Positions 25,349 through 34,595 of a DNA stretch of 64,000 nt are shown piece after piece. Numbering within the stretch: the stretch's first letter is position 1; every line of letters begins with the position of its first letter. The position numbers were made by a program, and so were the translations under genes. The notes beneath the pieces are model-generated. The model was not told the DNA's origin, searched no databases, and saw nothing but the letters and a program-made list of their open reading frames with translations. Origin of the DNA: Marinobacter vinifirmus (GTDB lineage: Bacteria > Pseudomonadota > Gammaproteobacteria > Pseudomonadales > Oleiphilaceae); contig NZ_NEFY01000005.1 of the NCBI RefSeq assembly GCF_002258215.1, positions 62,001-126,000 on the forward strand. The letters run 5' to 3'.

Positions 25349-25509
25349 TCGACACTGTCACAGAATCCTTCCTGTTGCTGAAAAACCCTTGATAACAGGC
25401 ACCCGAGCCAACGTATCCTATGGGGTGACCCCTTATGGTTGTCCCAGGACACGAGCTGCGGCTGCCTGACTGCAGCGCGCGCCAGAGAATAATAATCAGG
25501 AGTGAACCC

Positions 25510-26541
25510 GTGAAGTTATCCAGTCTTTCCCGCCGGGTGGCGGCGGCTGCTGCCCTGAGCGCCAGCCTTGTTGTTCCCGCCCTTGTCCCGCCCCTTGCCC
25601 ATGCCCAGTCCGAGATTATCGAACGCAGCTTCTGTGTGTTTGACCCGGTGGGTGCCAATGGCCCCCTGTTTGCCATTACCAAGGAGTTTCAGCCGGTTGC
25701 CCTGCAACAGGGCATCAAGCTTGACCTGCGCGCCTACACCGATGAAAAGGTAGCGGCCGAGGATTTCAAGGCCGGCCAGTGCGATGCCGTGCTGCTCACC
25801 GGCACCCGCGCCCGGGAGTTCAACAAGTTCACCGGCAGCCTTGAAGCTATGGGTGCCGTGCCGGGCGAAGAGGAAATGCGCCTGCTGTACAACACCCTGA
25901 GCCAGCCCAAGGCGCGCCCCTTCCTGATCGATGGTCCCTACGAAGTGGCCGGCGTGTTCCCCGGTGGTGCCATTTACCTGCACACCCGTGACCGCAACGT
26001 CGATTCGGTAGAGAAGCTGCAGGGCAAGCGCATCGCCACCCTGGACTATGACTCCGCGTCTGTGCGCATGGTGCGCCACGTAGGTGCTTCCGTGGTGGGC
26101 TCGAACTCCGCCAACTTTGCCGGCAAATTCAATAACGGCAGCGTCGACCTGGCCTATGCCCCGGCCGTGGCTTACCAGCCCCTGGAACTGTACAAGGGCG
26201 TGGCTGAAAAGGGCGGCGTGTTCAAGTATGCGCTGGCGTATATGAACTTCCAGGTGATCATCCACCGGGACCGGTTCCCGGATGAAGCGGGCCAGATGGT
26301 GCGTGACCAGGCCATCAAGCGGCTGGATGAAGCCTACGCGATTATCGCCGAAGCCGAGTCCGGCATTCCGGATAACGTGTGGATGCATCCGCCGGCAAAA
26401 GACGTAGCCGAGTACGACAAGATGCTGCGCCAGGTCCGCTTGTCGCTGCTGGAAGACGGAGTGTATGACGAGCGGGCGATCAAGCTGATGAAGGCGATCC
26501 GGTGCCGGGTAGACGGTGCCCGTTCGGAATGTGCGTCCTGA
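25510..26541 (+). CDS. periplasmic solute-binding protein of a TPAT/TRAP-type transporter (DUF6091-like)
   Basis: A 343-residue exported protein. The start is GTG at 25510 with AGGAG seven bases upstream. A clear signal peptide follows (MKLSS..., hydrophobic core AAALSASLVVPAL, likely cleavage after AHA near residue 31). The mature part begins with RSFCVFDPVGANGP and contains FKAGQCDAVLLTG and DLAYAPAVAYQPLELY, typical of a bilobal binding protein that presents solute to a permease. It is grouped with the T-component lipoprotein and QM permease at 27.0-30.2 kb, with the HU gene between. The ligand is unknown. Confidence 0.65.
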   Translation: MKLSSLSRRVAAAAALSASLVVPALVPPLAHAQSEIIERSFCVFDPVGANGPLFAITKEFQPVALQQGIKLDLRAYTDEKVAAEDFKAGQCDAVLLTGTRAREFNKFTGSLEAMGAVPGEEEMRLLYNTLSQPKARPFLIDGPYEVAGVFPGGAIYLHTRDRNVDSVEKLQGKRIATLDYDSASVRMVRHVGASVVGSNSANFAGKFNNGSVDLAYAPAVAYQPLELYKGVAEKGGVFKYALAYMNFQVIIHRDRFPDEAGQMVRDQAIKRLDEAYAIIAEAESGIPDNVWMHPPAKDVAEYDKMLRQVRLSLLEDGVYDERAIKLMKAIRCRVDGARSECAS

Positions 26542-26565
26542 TCAGCCAGGGCAGGGAAGGTGACA

Positions 26566-26585
26566 GGCCCGCATAGCTGCGGGCC
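26566..26585. terminator. hairpin between convergent SBP and HU genes
   Basis: GGCCCGCA (26566-26573) and TGCGGGCC (26578-26585) form a perfect 8-bp stem with a TAGC loop between the ends of the binding-protein gene and the HU gene. There is no T-run on either strand, so termination is only presumed. Confidence 0.45.
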
Positions 26586-26592
26586 CTGGCGG

Positions 26593-26865
26593 TCAGCGGA
26601 TGGCGTCTTTCAGGGCCTTGCCGGCCTTGAAGCCAACGGTCTTGCTGGCCGGAATTTCAATGCTGGCCCCGGTCTGCGGGTTGCGGCCGGTGCGGGCTTC
26701 CCGCTTGCGGACATTGAAAGTGCCGAAGCCGATCAGGGTAACGTCATCACCCTTGGCTGTGGCGGCGGAAATCTGGTTGGTAAAGGCGCTGATAACGTCG
26801 CTGGCTTTTTCGCGGGTAAGGCCGGTCTGGTCGGCAATCGCGGCAGCTAGTTCAGGTTTACGCAT
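26593..26865 (-). CDS. hupB: HU family DNA-binding protein
   Basis: A 90-residue histone-like protein starting MRKPELAAAIADQTGL, with LIGFGTFNVRKREARTGRNPQTG and IPASKTVGFKAGKALK, the complete HU fold including the DNA-binding beta-arm. It bends and compacts DNA as a dimer. The ATG at 26865 has AGGAG upstream. The symbol hupB is a family-level guess; it could be any HU paralogue. It lies on the opposite strand between the parts of a transporter locus. Confidence 0.93.
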   Translation of the reverse strand: MRKPELAAAIADQTGLTREKASDVISAFTNQISAATAKGDDVTLIGFGTFNVRKREARTGRNPQTGASIEIPASKTVGFKAGKALKDAIR

Positions 26866-27018
26866 CGAAAACTCCTGTTCTTGGTTCTGTTTGTTGTTTT
26901 TTGCTCCAGACCGCCGACCGTGCCGGCGGTTGAAGCAATCTATAGTGGCTTCGGGGCCAATGTGCAAACCCCGGCGTGTAACGATATGTTCGAAAAAATA
27001 AAAAAGGACACGAATGTT

Positions 27019-28071
27019 ATGAAAGACTTCCGGACCTCCCTGGCCTGTGGCAAACGCCTGCGCGGCTTTGCTGCAGCGGTTGCGGCCAGCGTCGCCCTGA
27101 GTGGCTGTGGCGTGGTGAACCACATGATCTACAAGACCACCGGCGATGTAATGCAGGGGTTTTCCCGGAACCATACCGTGCCCTACCTGATGGAATCTGA
27201 AGACCTGGCCATGGGCTGTGCCATGAGCGAGGCCACGGCGCCGCTGCTGATGTCGTTCGGCCGGGTGACCAGCGAGCCGGACCAGCTGGCGGTGATGCTG
27301 TATCTGTCGTCCGGCAGCTGCGCCGAAGAGCAGGCCATGGAGCATGAGCTGGCAGGCCTTGCGGCCATGCACGGCATGGATGGAACGGCCGCTGAAGATG
27401 CCTTTATCCGCCAGAAGCGCGCCCATACCCTCGCGGCCAAGCGCTATCACCGTGCCTGGCAGCACCACAACGCCTACTATGGAAACCCGGAAGAAACCGA
27501 GTGCCCGGATTTTGACGATGACATGGATGAATTCATCTACATGGCCGGCTTGCTGTCCGGACTGCAGGCCCTGAATGCCCAGATCCAGGCTACCTCTTCC
27601 ATCGGCGTGCCCTTCAACACCGGCTCTGTGGTGGGGCGGGCTACCCAGTGCCTGGACAACAAGAAATGGTGGGGTGCCCCCATGGGCCTGAGGGCAACTG
27701 TCTGGGCCATGATTCCCGGGACCAGGCCCGAAGGTGAAGTTCCGCTGGAGCGACTAGCCATTGCCAGCGAACAGGGCAAGCAGGCCGGCGTGCGCCTTGG
27801 CCACGTGTTCCAGGCCATTGCCGCGGGCAACAAGGGCGACGAAGCCCTGGTGAAGGCGGTTATCCGTGACCACGCCGAGTCCCTGAAAAATGACGATGCC
27901 AACGAAGAGTGGCGCTTTGTCGATGCCATGGCCACCAACATGCTGGTGGCTATGTCTGACCGGCTCTGGGTAGAAAATACCGGTCATCGTACCCCGATGG
28001 GGCAGTTCGGCAGCTTCTGGGATGACCAGCAGGCGCCGACCGAAACCATGGATCTGGATGATCTGTTGTAA
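27019..28071 (+). CDS. TRAP transporter T-component (TatT-like) lipoprotein
   Basis: A 350-residue protein with a lipoprotein signal: hydrophobic segment to lipobox LSGC, lipidated Cys at 30. The mature part is helical and resembles the TAtT family: MGCAMSEATAPLLMSFGRV, MLYLSSGSCAEEQAMEHEL, YMAGLLSGLQALNAQIQ. TAtT proteins are tetratricopeptide-like trimers that cooperate with a binding protein and TRAP permease (TPAT systems, first described in Treponema). It is followed after 25 bases by the QM permease. The ATG at 27019 follows AAGGA; the frame is open upstream without similarity. Confidence 0.65.
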   Translation: MKDFRTSLACGKRLRGFAAAVAASVALSGCGVVNHMIYKTTGDVMQGFSRNHTVPYLMESEDLAMGCAMSEATAPLLMSFGRVTSEPDQLAVMLYLSSGSCAEEQAMEHELAGLAAMHGMDGTAAEDAFIRQKRAHTLAAKRYHRAWQHHNAYYGNPEETECPDFDDDMDEFIYMAGLLSGLQALNAQIQATSSIGVPFNTGSVVGRATQCLDNKKWWGAPMGLRATVWAMIPGTRPEGEVPLERLAIASEQGKQAGVRLGHVFQAIAAGNKGDEALVKAVIRDHAESLKNDDANEEWRFVDAMATNMLVAMSDRLWVENTGHRTPMGQFGSFWDDQQAPTETMDLDDLL

Positions 28072-28096
28072 CCCCCAATTCCCGGAGTAGGTAGTT

Positions 28097-30163
28097 ATGG
28101 CCCCGAGTGGTTTTCGTCGTACCGGGCTGGAATGGTTTTCCTCCTTGCCGGCTTGCCTGTTGCTGCTGGCAGTGGTGCTGTTCTCCACCAGCAGTGATAT
28201 TCACAACCAGATGCTCCGGGGCGGGGAGCAGCTCTGGAGCGGCTACTACAAGCTCCGGATGGATCCAGCCAAGCCGGAGTGTGATGCCAACCGGGATATC
28301 GAGGCTGCGGTGGCCGAGGAAATGGCCAGGGAAGCCCCGGCGGATGATCCCATGGCCTCCTTGCTGGGCACCGTGGAAAAAGACCCGGCCGATGTGCGCC
28401 TGGCGATTGAGCGTTCGGTAGCGGATTGCCGCTCGGCCCACGCCAGCTATGAGTCGTTACAGGGCCAGCTGACTGCCGGGGTAAAGGCCTACCGCGCCGT
28501 TGAGCTGTTTGTGGCTGACCTGATTGCCTTCGGGCTTAGTGCCCAGCGCTACATACTGGTGATCCTGGTGATGCTCTGTGCCGTCACCGCAACCCTGACC
28601 CGCCACCATATTGCCATGCGGGCGATGGAAACCCGCCTCGACTACACCGTTTCCCTGACCCTGCAAACCATCGCCAATGCCATGTTGCTGGGTTCCAGCC
28701 TGATTTTCCGGCAATCCACCCTGGCCAGCAGTACCGCAGTGTCGGGCGAGGAGTTGTTGCTGCACAACTTCTGGATCATCGGCTTTGGCTGTCTCACCCT
28801 GGCCAGCCTGTACCGTCTGTTCCGGGTGCCGGATGGCCTGTCCGCCGGCGGCAGCCTGGGCCAGGCCTTCCTGTCGGTACCGCTCTACACGGTGATGTGC
28901 CTGATTTCCGGCACTTATTTCGCGATGATTGGCCACTCCTCGGGCATCGGTATTTACCTGGGCAAGATGATGGAGCTGGCCGACATGTTCCTGAACGTGG
29001 GGTTGTACGTTTGGGTGGGCATGATGCTCAAGCAGACCCGGCTGGCGACTCTGGTGTTCAACGTGTTCCGGCCCTGGCGCATGCCGCCGGAGCTGCTGGC
29101 AGTCGTTGCCGTGCTGGTGGCAGCAGTGCCCACGGCCTATACCGGCGCCTCGGGCATTTTCGTGATCGCCGCCGGGGCGGTGATCTACAGCGAGCTGCGG
29201 GCGGCCGGTGCCCGGCGCCACCTGGCGCTGGCAGCCACGGCGATGTCCGGCTCCCTGGGTGTGGTGCTGCGCCCGTGCCTGCTGGTGGTGGTGATTGCCT
29301 ACCTGAACCGGGAAGTGACCACCGACGAACTCTTCGGCTGGGGCATCTGGGTGTTTGTGCTGACGGCGACCATGTTCAGCCTGGTGGCGGTTACGGTGAA
29401 CCGCCAGAGCCAGTTCAACCTGGCCCCGGTGACCGATGCCATGCCGGCCTCGGTGCTGGCCTTGCGGCCGCTGGTACCCTATGTGCTGGTGATCATTGCC
29501 GTGGTGCTGTTCTATCGCCTGGCGCTGGATGTGAAGATGGATGAATTCTCCGCACCGCGCCTGCTGCCGGTGATCATGCTGGCCATCCTGGTGTACGAGC
29601 ACTTCAGTCGCAAACGCCGGCAGGACGATACGGCCGGCGACACGGATTACCAGGGCCTGGAAACCAGCATTCGGGGAGCCACCAACGACACCACCGCCGA
29701 GATCGGTGCCCTGCTGTTGTTGCTGGGGCTGTCCGTGAGTATTGGCGGGGTTATCGAACGCTCCCATATCATGGAAGCCTTCCCGCAGGCGTTCGACAGT
29801 GCCTGGTCTGCGATGTTGCTGATGGTGGTGATCCTGGTGATTCTGGGCATGATCATGGATGCCTTCGGTGCCGTGATCCTGGTGACGGCTACGGTGGCAA
29901 CCATTGCCTATTCCAGTGGTATTCATCCGGTGCACTTCTGGATGGTGACCCTGGTGGCGTTCGAGCTGGGTTACCTGAGCCCGCCGGTGGCCCTGAACCA
30001 CCTGCTCACCCGGCAGGTGGTGGGCGAAGCGGAAGTGCTGGCGGCGCAGCAGGAAGGCGGTACTTTCTACCAGCGCCATGAGCGCATCATCATGCCGCTG
30101 ATTGCCATGGGCATCTCGCTGGTACTGGTGGCGTTTGTGCCGCTGCTGTTCTACGCAAACTGA
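28097..30163 (+). CDS. TRAP transporter fused QM permease (DctM family)
   Basis: A 688-residue polytopic membrane protein. The N-terminal 220 residues have a first helix, a hydrophilic region with acidic helices (about 45-130), and further helices resembling a small DctQ subunit. The rest is a DctM-like large permease with many helices, including YTGASGIFVIAAGAVIYSEL, a second GMIMDAFGAVILVTATV element and FELGYLSPPVALNHLL. Members import organic acids or other solutes using ion gradients. The fused QM form fits a TPAT system with the adjacent T-component. The substrate is not predictable. Confidence 0.8.
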   Translation: MAPSGFRRTGLEWFSSLPACLLLLAVVLFSTSSDIHNQMLRGGEQLWSGYYKLRMDPAKPECDANRDIEAAVAEEMAREAPADDPMASLLGTVEKDPADVRLAIERSVADCRSAHASYESLQGQLTAGVKAYRAVELFVADLIAFGLSAQRYILVILVMLCAVTATLTRHHIAMRAMETRLDYTVSLTLQTIANAMLLGSSLIFRQSTLASSTAVSGEELLLHNFWIIGFGCLTLASLYRLFRVPDGLSAGGSLGQAFLSVPLYTVMCLISGTYFAMIGHSSGIGIYLGKMMELADMFLNVGLYVWVGMMLKQTRLATLVFNVFRPWRMPPELLAVVAVLVAAVPTAYTGASGIFVIAAGAVIYSELRAAGARRHLALAATAMSGSLGVVLRPCLLVVVIAYLNREVTTDELFGWGIWVFVLTATMFSLVAVTVNRQSQFNLAPVTDAMPASVLALRPLVPYVLVIIAVVLFYRLALDVKMDEFSAPRLLPVIMLAILVYEHFSRKRRQDDTAGDTDYQGLETSIRGATNDTTAEIGALLLLLGLSVSIGGVIERSHIMEAFPQAFDSAWSAMLLMVVILVILGMIMDAFGAVILVTATVATIAYSSGIHPVHFWMVTLVAFELGYLSPPVALNHLLTRQVVGEAEVLAAQQEGGTFYQRHERIIMPLIAMGISLVLVAFVPLLFYAN

Positions 30164-30208
30164 GCAGGGTGACCGCTTCCGGCGGCCTGGCTCAAAAGCC
30201 ACCGATAC

Positions 30209-30245
30209 AAAAAAAGCGCCGTGCTTTCGCAGGGCGCTTTTTTTT
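30209..30245. terminator. bidirectional intrinsic terminator (TRAP permease / pckA)
   Basis: An A-run plus AGCGCC (30209-30220) pairs with GGCGCT plus a T-run (30233-30245) around a 12-base loop. The A/T tails on both sides allow termination of the permease gene on the plus strand and pckA on the minus strand. Confidence 0.85.
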
Positions 30246-30259
30246 CAGGCCGGGGAAAC

Positions 30260-31795
30260 TCAGTCGAGTTTCGGGCCGGCTTCGACGATGGTGTCTGCCA
30301 CGTCGAACTTCTTGAAGTTCTCTACGAACTGGCCAATCAGCTCCTGGGCCTTGCCGTCGTAGTACTCCGGGCTGGTCCAGGTGTTGCGCGGGTTCAGCAG
30401 TTCGGTCTCGACACCCGGGATGTGCTTGGGCACGTCCAGGTTCAGGGCGTCCAGGTGCTCGGTTTCCACGTCGTCCAGGTCGCCGTTCTGGATGGCAGCG
30501 ATGATGGCACGGGTGGTCGGGATGCTGAAGCGCTTGCCTTCACCGTAAGGACCGCCGGTCCAGCCGGTGTTGACCAGGAATACCTTGCTGCCGAACTCGT
30601 CAATACGCTTCATCAGCAGCTCGGCGTAAACGCCGGCCGGGCGCGGGAAGAAGGGTGCGCCGAAGCAGGTAGAGAAGGTGGACTTGAGCTTGGAGGAAGA
30701 GCCCATTTCGGTGGAACCCACCAGCGCGGTGTAACCACTCAGGAAGTGGTACGCAGCGGCTTCGCGGCTCAGTACCGATACCGGAGGCAGAACGCCGGTC
30801 ATGTCGCAGGTCAGGAAGATGATGTGCGACGGTTCACCGGCACGGTTCTCGATCACGCGCTTCTCGACGTGCTCCAGCGGGTAGGCACAGCGGGAGTTTT
30901 CGGTCAGGGAAACGTCGGTGTAATCCGGCTCGCGGGTTTCCGGGTCGATCATCACGTTCTCGACGATGGCGCCGAAACGGATGGCGTCCCAGATGATCGG
31001 CTCGTTCTTCTGGCTCAGGTCGATGCACTTGGCGTAGCAACCGCCTTCGATGTTGAAGACAGTGCCGGGGCCCCAGCCGTGCTCGTCATCACCAATCAGG
31101 TAGCGGTGCGGATCGGCAGACAGGGTGGTCTTGCCGGTGCCGGACAGGCCGAAGAACAGGCAGGTTTCGCCGGTTTCGCTCACGTTGGCAGAGCAGTGCA
31201 TCGGCAGTACGTCTTTCTCCGGCAGCAGGAAGTTTTGCACAGAGAACATGGCTTTCTTCATCTCACCGGCGTAGTGCATACCGGCCAGCAGCACCTTGCG
31301 CTTGGCAAAGTTGAGGATAACGCAGCCGTTGGAGTTGGTGCCGTCACGTTCGGGCACGCACTCGAAGTTGGCGGCGTTGAGGATCTGCCATTCCTGCTTG
31401 TCGGCCGGGTTGTAGGCGTCCGGGCGGATAAACAGGTTGCGGCCGAACAGGTTCTGCCAGGCGGTTTCGGTGGTCATTTTCACCGGCAGGTAGTGCTCGG
31501 GGTCAGAGCCAACGTGTACGTGAGAGACAAACTGGTCTTTTTCAGCGATGTAGGCTTCAACACGGTCCCACAGGGCGTCGAACTTGTCGGCGTCGAACGG
31601 GCGGTTGATCGGGCCCCAGTGGATGTCGTCGGAGGTGCTGGGCTCCTCAACGATAAAACGGTCCATGGGAGACCGGCCGGTGCGCTCGCCGGTGGTAACC
31701 ACCAGGGAACCGTTTGCCGCAAGCTGGCCTTCCTGCCGTGCCAGTGCTACTTCAACCAGTCTTGCTGTACTCAGATCACTATAAGTGTTGCTCAC
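30260..31795 (-). CDS. pckA: phosphoenolpyruvate carboxykinase (ATP)
   Basis: A 511-residue ATP-dependent PEP carboxykinase converting oxaloacetate to phosphoenolpyruvate for gluconeogenesis. The P-loop [17 protein letters not shown] is at about 212-228. [17 protein letters not shown] and [14 protein letters not shown] are further family landmarks, with the R-binding [15 protein letters not shown] near the N-terminus. The start is GTG at 31793-31795, preceded by a GAGG motif. Its position near hslO/hslR/yrfG matches the E. coli neighbourhood. Confidence 0.96.
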   Translation of the reverse strand: MSNTYSDLSTARLVEVALARQEGQLAANGSLVVTTGERTGRSPMDRFIVEEPSTSDDIHWGPINRPFDADKFDALWDRVEAYIAEKDQFVSHVHVGSDPEHYLPVKMTTETAWQNLFGRNLFIRPDAYNPADKQEWQILNAANFECVPERDGTNSNGCVILNFAKRKVLLAGMHYAGEMKKAMFSVQNFLLPEKDVLPMHCSANVSETGETCLFFGLSGTGKTTLSADPHRYLIGDDEHGWGPGTVFNIEGGCYAKCIDLSQKNEPIIWDAIRFGAIVENVMIDPETREPDYTDVSLTENSRCAYPLEHVEKRVIENRAGEPSHIIFLTCDMTGVLPPVSVLSREAAAYHFLSGYTALVGSTEMGSSSKLKSTFSTCFGAPFFPRPAGVYAELLMKRIDEFGSKVFLVNTGWTGGPYGEGKRFSIPTTRAIIAAIQNGDLDDVETEHLDALNLDVPKHIPGVETELLNPRNTWTSPEYYDGKAQELIGQFVENFKKFDVADTIVEAGPKLD

Positions 31796-31909
31796 TTCGA
31801 CCTCGCCCTCGGGATGTCTTCGTGATTGCCCAGTCCTTGCCCCCGAACACTGGCGGAATTCTGAACAATCGGGTCAATTCAGGCGCGCTATTATGCCAGA
31901 GACGCCGAT

Positions 31910-31953
31910 AAAAAACGACTGCCCCGAAAGCCGCGCTACTGGCGGCTTTCGGG
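31910..31953 (-). terminator. intrinsic terminator downstream of hslO
   Basis: A perfect 12-bp stem (31923-31934 with 31942-31953, loop GCTACTG) follows the hslO stop on the minus strand. A six-T run comes after a short spacer (31910-31915). The spacer weakens the case slightly. Confidence 0.65.
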
Positions 31954-31969
31954 CAATGTTAAAGAGTAG

Positions 31970-32824
31970 TCAGTGTAGCGTATGACCGGTGAAAAGGTGA
32001 TCAATGTCATTTCTATTGAAGCGATAGTTTGCGTGGCAGAACTGGCAGTCCATGTCGATGCTGCCCTGTTCGTCCAGAATGCTGTAGCACTCTTCCTTGC
32101 CGATCGATTCGAGCGCCGCCAGGGTACGTTCGCGGGAACAGCTGCAACGGAATTCCACCGGCTCCGGCTCGTACAGGCGCACGGTTTCCTCGTGGAACAG
32201 GCGGTGCAGCAGGGTTTCACTGTCCAGTTTCAGCAGCTCTTCCGCTTCTACGGTGCGCGCCAGGTGGTTTACCCGGTTCCACAGGTCATCGTCTTCCTCG
32301 GTGTGGCCGGGAAGGCGCTGCAGCAGCAGGCCGGCAGCGGTATCGCCATCGGCAAACAGGAACAGGCTGGTGGCAATCTGCTCGGAGCGCTCGAAGTATT
32401 CTTCCAGGCAGCCGGCCAGGTTGTCTGCTTCCCGGGGGACCACGCCCTGGTAGCGCTGGCCCTTTTCCGGGGTAATGGTAATCGCCATCCGGCTCTGGCC
32501 CAGCAGCTCGTGCAGGGTCTCGCCGCTCATGGCCTGTTCGTCAAAGCGGGCCAGGCCGCGGATCTTGCGATCGTGGCTGCATTCGGCCATCAGGGTGCGC
32601 AGGGCGCCTTCACCGGCTGCCTGCAGTGACAGGGTGCCCTCGAACTTCAGGGTGCTGCTCATCAGTACGCTGGCTACCAGGGATTCGCCCAGCAGCTGGC
32701 GTACGGAATCCGGGTAGGGAGCCTGGTTGATGATTTCACGGAAGCTGTCGCCCAGTTGTACCCAGGCTCCCCGCACCTGGCTGTGCTCGAAGATAAAACG
32801 CTGGAACTGATCCTGGGAAGCCAT
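31970..32824 (-). CDS. hslO: redox-regulated chaperone Hsp33
   Basis: A 284-residue Hsp33. The N-terminal domain begins MASQDQFQRFIFEHSQVRG. The C-terminal redox switch carries the four zinc-binding cysteines as CSC (RCSCSRERT) and CQFC (MDCQFCHANY). Oxidation releases zinc and turns on holdase activity. The ATG at 32824 has AGGAG six bases upstream; a longer frame from 32854 was rejected. It lies downstream of hslR as in E. coli. Confidence 0.95.
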   Translation of the reverse strand: MASQDQFQRFIFEHSQVRGAWVQLGDSFREIINQAPYPDSVRQLLGESLVASVLMSSTLKFEGTLSLQAAGEGALRTLMAECSHDRKIRGLARFDEQAMSGETLHELLGQSRMAITITPEKGQRYQGVVPREADNLAGCLEEYFERSEQIATSLFLFADGDTAAGLLLQRLPGHTEEDDDLWNRVNHLARTVEAEELLKLDSETLLHRLFHEETVRLYEPEPVEFRCSCSRERTLAALESIGKEECYSILDEQGSIDMDCQFCHANYRFNRNDIDHLFTGHTLH

Positions 32825-32918
32825 GATGTCTCCTGAAACTGTCTGTTGATTCACTGGTGATGCCTGTAAGGATGTAAGTTGCGGTGCAATGCCTGAAACC
32901 AGGCTGGGCGAGCCGGTT

Positions 32919-33326
32919 CTAAAGGCCGTTCTGGTCCCGGAAACGCTGGATATCCCGGCGGTCTTTCTTGCTCGGGCGCCGGGCCGGTGGCAGCTGGGCG
33001 GCCTGCATGGTCTTACGCTGCCAGGCCAGGTCTTCGCGTTTTTTTAAGCTGTCGTCGGTTTCGTGGTACAGCTTCTGCGCTTCCGGTGCGCCCCGGCGCC
33101 GGTCACTGATGTCGTCCACCACCACAATTTTTTCCTGCCAGCCCAGACGCAGGGAGACCCTGGCGCCGGTTTCCACGATCTTGCCGGGCTTGGTGCGCTG
33201 GCTGTTGTAGTGCACCTTGCCGCCCTCAATGGCTTCTTTTGCCAGCGCGCGGGTTTTGTAGAAGCGCGCGGCCCAGAGCCACTTGTCGAGCCTCACTTTC
33301 GGGTCGTCGGTGTTTGTTGCTGCCAT
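32919..33326 (-). CDS. hslR: ribosome-associated heat shock protein Hsp15 (S4 domain)
   Basis: A 135-residue S4-domain RNA-binding protein: VRLDKWLWAARFYKTRALAKEAIEGG, then KIVETGARVSLRLG, and a basic C-terminal tail ending RRDIQRFRDQNGL. Hsp15 binds free 50S subunits carrying a stalled nascent chain and helps their recycling. It is probably co-transcribed with hslO (94-base gap) and has its own candidate promoter upstream. Confidence 0.93.
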   Translation of the reverse strand: MAATNTDDPKVRLDKWLWAARFYKTRALAKEAIEGGKVHYNSQRTKPGKIVETGARVSLRLGWQEKIVVVDDISDRRRGAPEAQKLYHETDDSLKKREDLAWQRKTMQAAQLPPARRPSKKDRRDIQRFRDQNGL

Positions 33327-33377
33327 ATCTCCCCACCTGGCAGGCCAGGTTGTCCTGACCTATGGATAACTGTGCGG

Positions 33378-33406
33378 ATTATAACCGGCCTGTCATTGCG
33401 ATGGCA
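33378..33406 (-). promoter_or_regulatory. candidate sigma-70 promoter for hslR-hslO
   Basis: On the minus strand a perfect -10 TATAAT (33378-33383) lies 17 bases after a weak -35 TGCCAT (33401-33406), partly within the end of the upstream phosphatase gene. No heat-shock (sigma-32) consensus was recognised here. Confidence 0.45.
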
Positions 33407-34079
33407 GTGGCGGGCGGGCTTGCAGCGTTGGCAGGACCTCGTCGAAGTGACGAATGCCCGGTATTTCCGGGTGCCCGGTCGCCGGGGCCTGGGTGCTGTC
33501 CGGTGCCAGGATCGCGAGGCACTGGCCGATACCGGCATCCCGGGCACTTTCCAGTACCGGGAAGCTGTCGTCCACCATCAGGGTGCGCTCCTGGCGGTAG
33601 GGAATCCGCCTGGCCAGGTCGCTCCAGAACGCCCGGTCTTCCTTGGGCTTGCCCAGTTCATGGCTGGATACGATGGCATCCACGTGGCGGTCCAGTCCGG
33701 TACGGCTGAGTTTCAGTGCCAGGGGATCCGGGTGGCAGTTGGTAACGATCACCGAGTGCAGGCCGGCTTTGCGCAGGGAGGCGAGAAAGTCCGGCACGTG
33801 GGGACGGTAGCCGATGCGGTCACTGACCTCCGCTTTCAGCTGGTTGATATCAACCGACAGCCGTTCGCTCCAGTAGTCGGTGCAATACCAGTTCAGGGAA
33901 CCCCGCTCGGCCATGATCATGGCCAGCAGCTGGTCTTTGGCCTGTTGCGGGTGCAGGTCGTATTGTTCGGCATAGCGCCAGGGCAGGTGTTCGAGCCAGA
34001 AGTGCGAGTCGAAGTGCAGATCCAGCAGTGTTCCGTCCATATCCAGGAACACGGTATCGAGGGTTGACCAATCCACCAT
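33393..34079 (-). CDS. yrfG: HAD-superfamily nucleotidase, YrfG-like
   Basis: A 228-residue HAD hydrolase with motif I FLDMDGTLLDL near the N-terminus, motif II VIVTNCHP, the Lys in LGKPKEDRAFW and motif IV MVDDSFPVLESA. E. coli YrfG is a purine nucleotide (GMP/IMP) phosphatase in the same hslR-hslO neighbourhood, so a similar role is inferred. The ATG at 34079 aligns with the family start. A terminator hairpin and its T-run end directly at this ATG, leaving no standard ribosome-binding site. Confidence 0.85.
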   Translation of the reverse strand: MVDWSTLDTVFLDMDGTLLDLHFDSHFWLEHLPWRYAEQYDLHPQQAKDQLLAMIMAERGSLNWYCTDYWSERLSVDINQLKAEVSDRIGYRPHVPDFLASLRKAGLHSVIVTNCHPDPLALKLSRTGLDRHVDAIVSSHELGKPKEDRAFWSDLARRIPYRQERTLMVDDSFPVLESARDAGIGQCLAILAPDSTQAPATGHPEIPGIRHFDEVLPTLQARPPLPSQ

Positions 34080-34112
34080 AAACAAAAACAGCCTGAAGAA
34101 TTTGCTTCAGGC
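34080..34112 (-). terminator. intrinsic terminator abutting the yrfG start codon
   Basis: GCCTGAAG (34091-34098) and CTTCAGGC (34105-34112) form an 8-bp stem with a 6-base loop. On the minus strand it is followed by TGTTTTTGTTT, which runs into the yrfG ATG. It would terminate the upstream small exported-protein gene. Confidence 0.75.
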
Positions 34113-34166
34113 TGCCTCAGTTTCCGGCCTCTGGCAAGCCGGGATTCTACGGACGAATGCCCGGGA

Positions 34167-34499
34167 TCAGTCTTCGGACTGCTCCACGGTTTCCGCCTTG
34201 CGGCCACTGCGGGAACAACCCAGGCACCTTACAAAGGTAGCCTTGGCCGGGCCGACAACCAGGACTTCGCCAGCTTCACCGGCATTACCGCCCAGGGCAG
34301 AGAACGGCAGAGACACCAGATACACCGCGCTGCCCACAATGGTGGTGGCCAGCAGAACCGGGCGCAGAAGCACGGCGTCGGTGGTCATGGCCAGCGCCGA
34401 CGGGCTTTCGTCAATCGCCCTGGCATGGCCCAGAGAAGAAAAAGCGAGCAGACAGGCTGCAACCGTGGCCATCAGGGTGCGGGAAATCTTGCGGGTCAT
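34167..34499 (-). CDS. small exported protein of unknown function
   Basis: A 110-residue protein with a good signal peptide (MTRKISRTLMATVAACLLAF, likely cleavage after GHARA near 28) and a second hydrophobic stretch (LLATTIVGSAVYLVSLPFSAL, about 49-69) that could anchor it in the membrane. The C-terminus has two cysteines in RCLGCSR. Similar small proteins occur in pseudomonads under misleading transporter labels; no function is assigned. The ATG at 34499 has AGGAGA upstream, and its own terminator follows. Confidence 0.7.
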   Translation of the reverse strand: MTRKISRTLMATVAACLLAFSSLGHARAIDESPSALAMTTDAVLLRPVLLATTIVGSAVYLVSLPFSALGGNAGEAGEVLVVGPAKATFVRCLGCSRSGRKAETVEQSED

Positions 34500-34595
34500 C
34501 GTTATTCTCTCCTGTTAATACTCTGTTAACTATGAATCATATTGCCCCAATTTCAAACGATTTTTCGATATCCGGTTGGCAACTCTGGCGGTTGG

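Noticed and set aside
25388-25415. Promoter TTGATA...TATCCT for the solute-binding protein gene
   Set aside because: The spacing is 19 bases and the -10 is poor, so it is not convincing.
26566-26585. Full intrinsic terminator between the binding-protein and HU genes
   Set aside because: The stem is perfect but neither strand has a T-run, so it is listed only as a low-confidence hairpin terminator.
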